Part shown: one piece after another, positions 63,829 to 64,000 of the stretch | How the letters are laid out: each line of letters begins with the position of its first letter | Numbering within the stretch: the stretch's first letter is position 1 | NCBI RefSeq assembly: GCF_009664835.1 | Contig: NZ_CP045929.1 | Span: 2,852,001 to 2,916,000 of the forward strand | DNA: 64,000 nt | Direction: 5' to 3' | From: Allosaccharopolyspora coralli | GTDB taxonomy: Bacteria; Actinomycetota; Actinomycetes; Mycobacteriales; Pseudonocardiaceae | Notes under the pieces: generated by a model | What the model was told of the DNA's origin: nothing | What the model saw: only the letters and a program-made list of their open reading frames with translations | The model's database searches: none | Made by a program: the position numbers and the translations under genes

Positions 63829-64000
63829 ATGAAGCTCTCGCAGCGGCTACCAGCGTCGTGCACCGACTTTCTGGACCGGCTCGCCGATACCAGCGTGGTC
63901 GTCGGCTACACCGAGCTCGGAGCACGCCTTCGACGTGCCGGGTGGTCCCAGGACGATCCCGAACCGGGGGCATTGCGCAACGCGATCGCCGTCGTCACCG
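63829..64000 (+). CDS. SDR-family oxidoreductase, 5' part only (cut by window end)
   Basis: The frame from ATG 63829 reads TSVVVGYTELGARLRRAGW, then PEPGALRNAIAVVT at the edge. The last residues are the start of an SDR TGxxxGIG cofactor motif. The N-terminal pre-domain (YTELGARLRR) resembles DHRS12-like SDRs found near clp genes in related actinomycetes. The rest lies outside the window. Confidence 0.65.
   Translation, partial: MKLSQRLPASCTDFLDRLADTSVVVGYTELGARLRRAGWSQDDPEPGALRNAIAVVT

Noticed and set aside
1-64000. CRISPR array or rRNA genes
   Set aside because: No regularly spaced direct repeats and no rRNA signature sequences were seen.

Overview
The window is high-GC DNA with GTG starts, 4-bp ATGA/GTGA gene overlaps and typical actinobacterial families: a class IV lanthipeptide cluster, a SARP regulator, a PPOX/F420-type protein, a WS/DGAT-like acyltransferase, DUF6480 and a ClpC. 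It looks like an actinomycete chromosome, most likely Pseudonocardiaceae-like. That placement is an inference from gene content only.

Layout. 1-9018: a venezuelin-type class IV lanthipeptide locus. It holds a LanL synthetase with intact zinc ligands, an S9 peptidase, two near-identical 54-residue precursors that are too short for ordinary gene calling, and two ABC half-exporters. Minus-strand genes for a large STAND/SARP regulator and a methyltransferase follow (9246-13464). 13992-17315: a DHA2 MFS exporter, an Lrp regulator and a divergent APC amino-acid permease. 17518-22615: an L-carnitine catabolic operon (dehydrocarnitine-cleaving BKACE, carnitine dehydrogenase, betainyl-CoA thioesterase), an XRE-TetR fusion regulator and a divergent BCCT transporter. 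22761-24472: a membrane-bound adenylate cyclase and tRNA-Pro(GGG). 24760-32630: a 2035-residue DUF4011/SF1-helicase/nuclease protein, a candidate defence gene, and an IS3-family element. 32755-37564: an M20 amidohydrolase, an XRE/membrane-protein pair, a VOC remnant, a methyltransferase, a membrane protein and a PPOX protein. 37811-42345: a BenE transporter and a DctPQM TRAP transporter. 42421-46806: a membrane protein, cyanase, DUF488, DUF6480 and an NDH-2-like dehydrogenase.

46920-54567 carries acyl-CoA catabolism genes resembling the aliB/badH cyclohexanecarboxylate route (enoyl-CoA hydratase, acyl-CoA ligase, BadH-like SDR, AliB-like dehydrogenase), then a quinone oxidoreductase, a GntR/UTRA regulator and a second acyl-CoA dehydrogenase. 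55212-58079 is a MaoC hydratase / CitE-like lyase / CoA-transferase trio consistent with itaconate or related C5-dicarboxylate catabolism. A WS/DGAT protein, a ClpC that lacks the coiled-coil middle domain, an aldo/keto reductase and a cut-off SDR gene end the window.

Non-coding structure is notable. Two families of long palindromic elements sit just after stop codons or at convergent gene junctions. Two hairpins share the same stem sequence and an 8-nt loop. There are several candidate operators, among them twin ATTTGTACGGCC(A/T)AAT sites, TTGCG-N5-CGCAA, and the perfect palindrome GCATTTCATGAAATGC. Strong hairpins follow the second lanthipeptide precursor, the tRNA and clpC.
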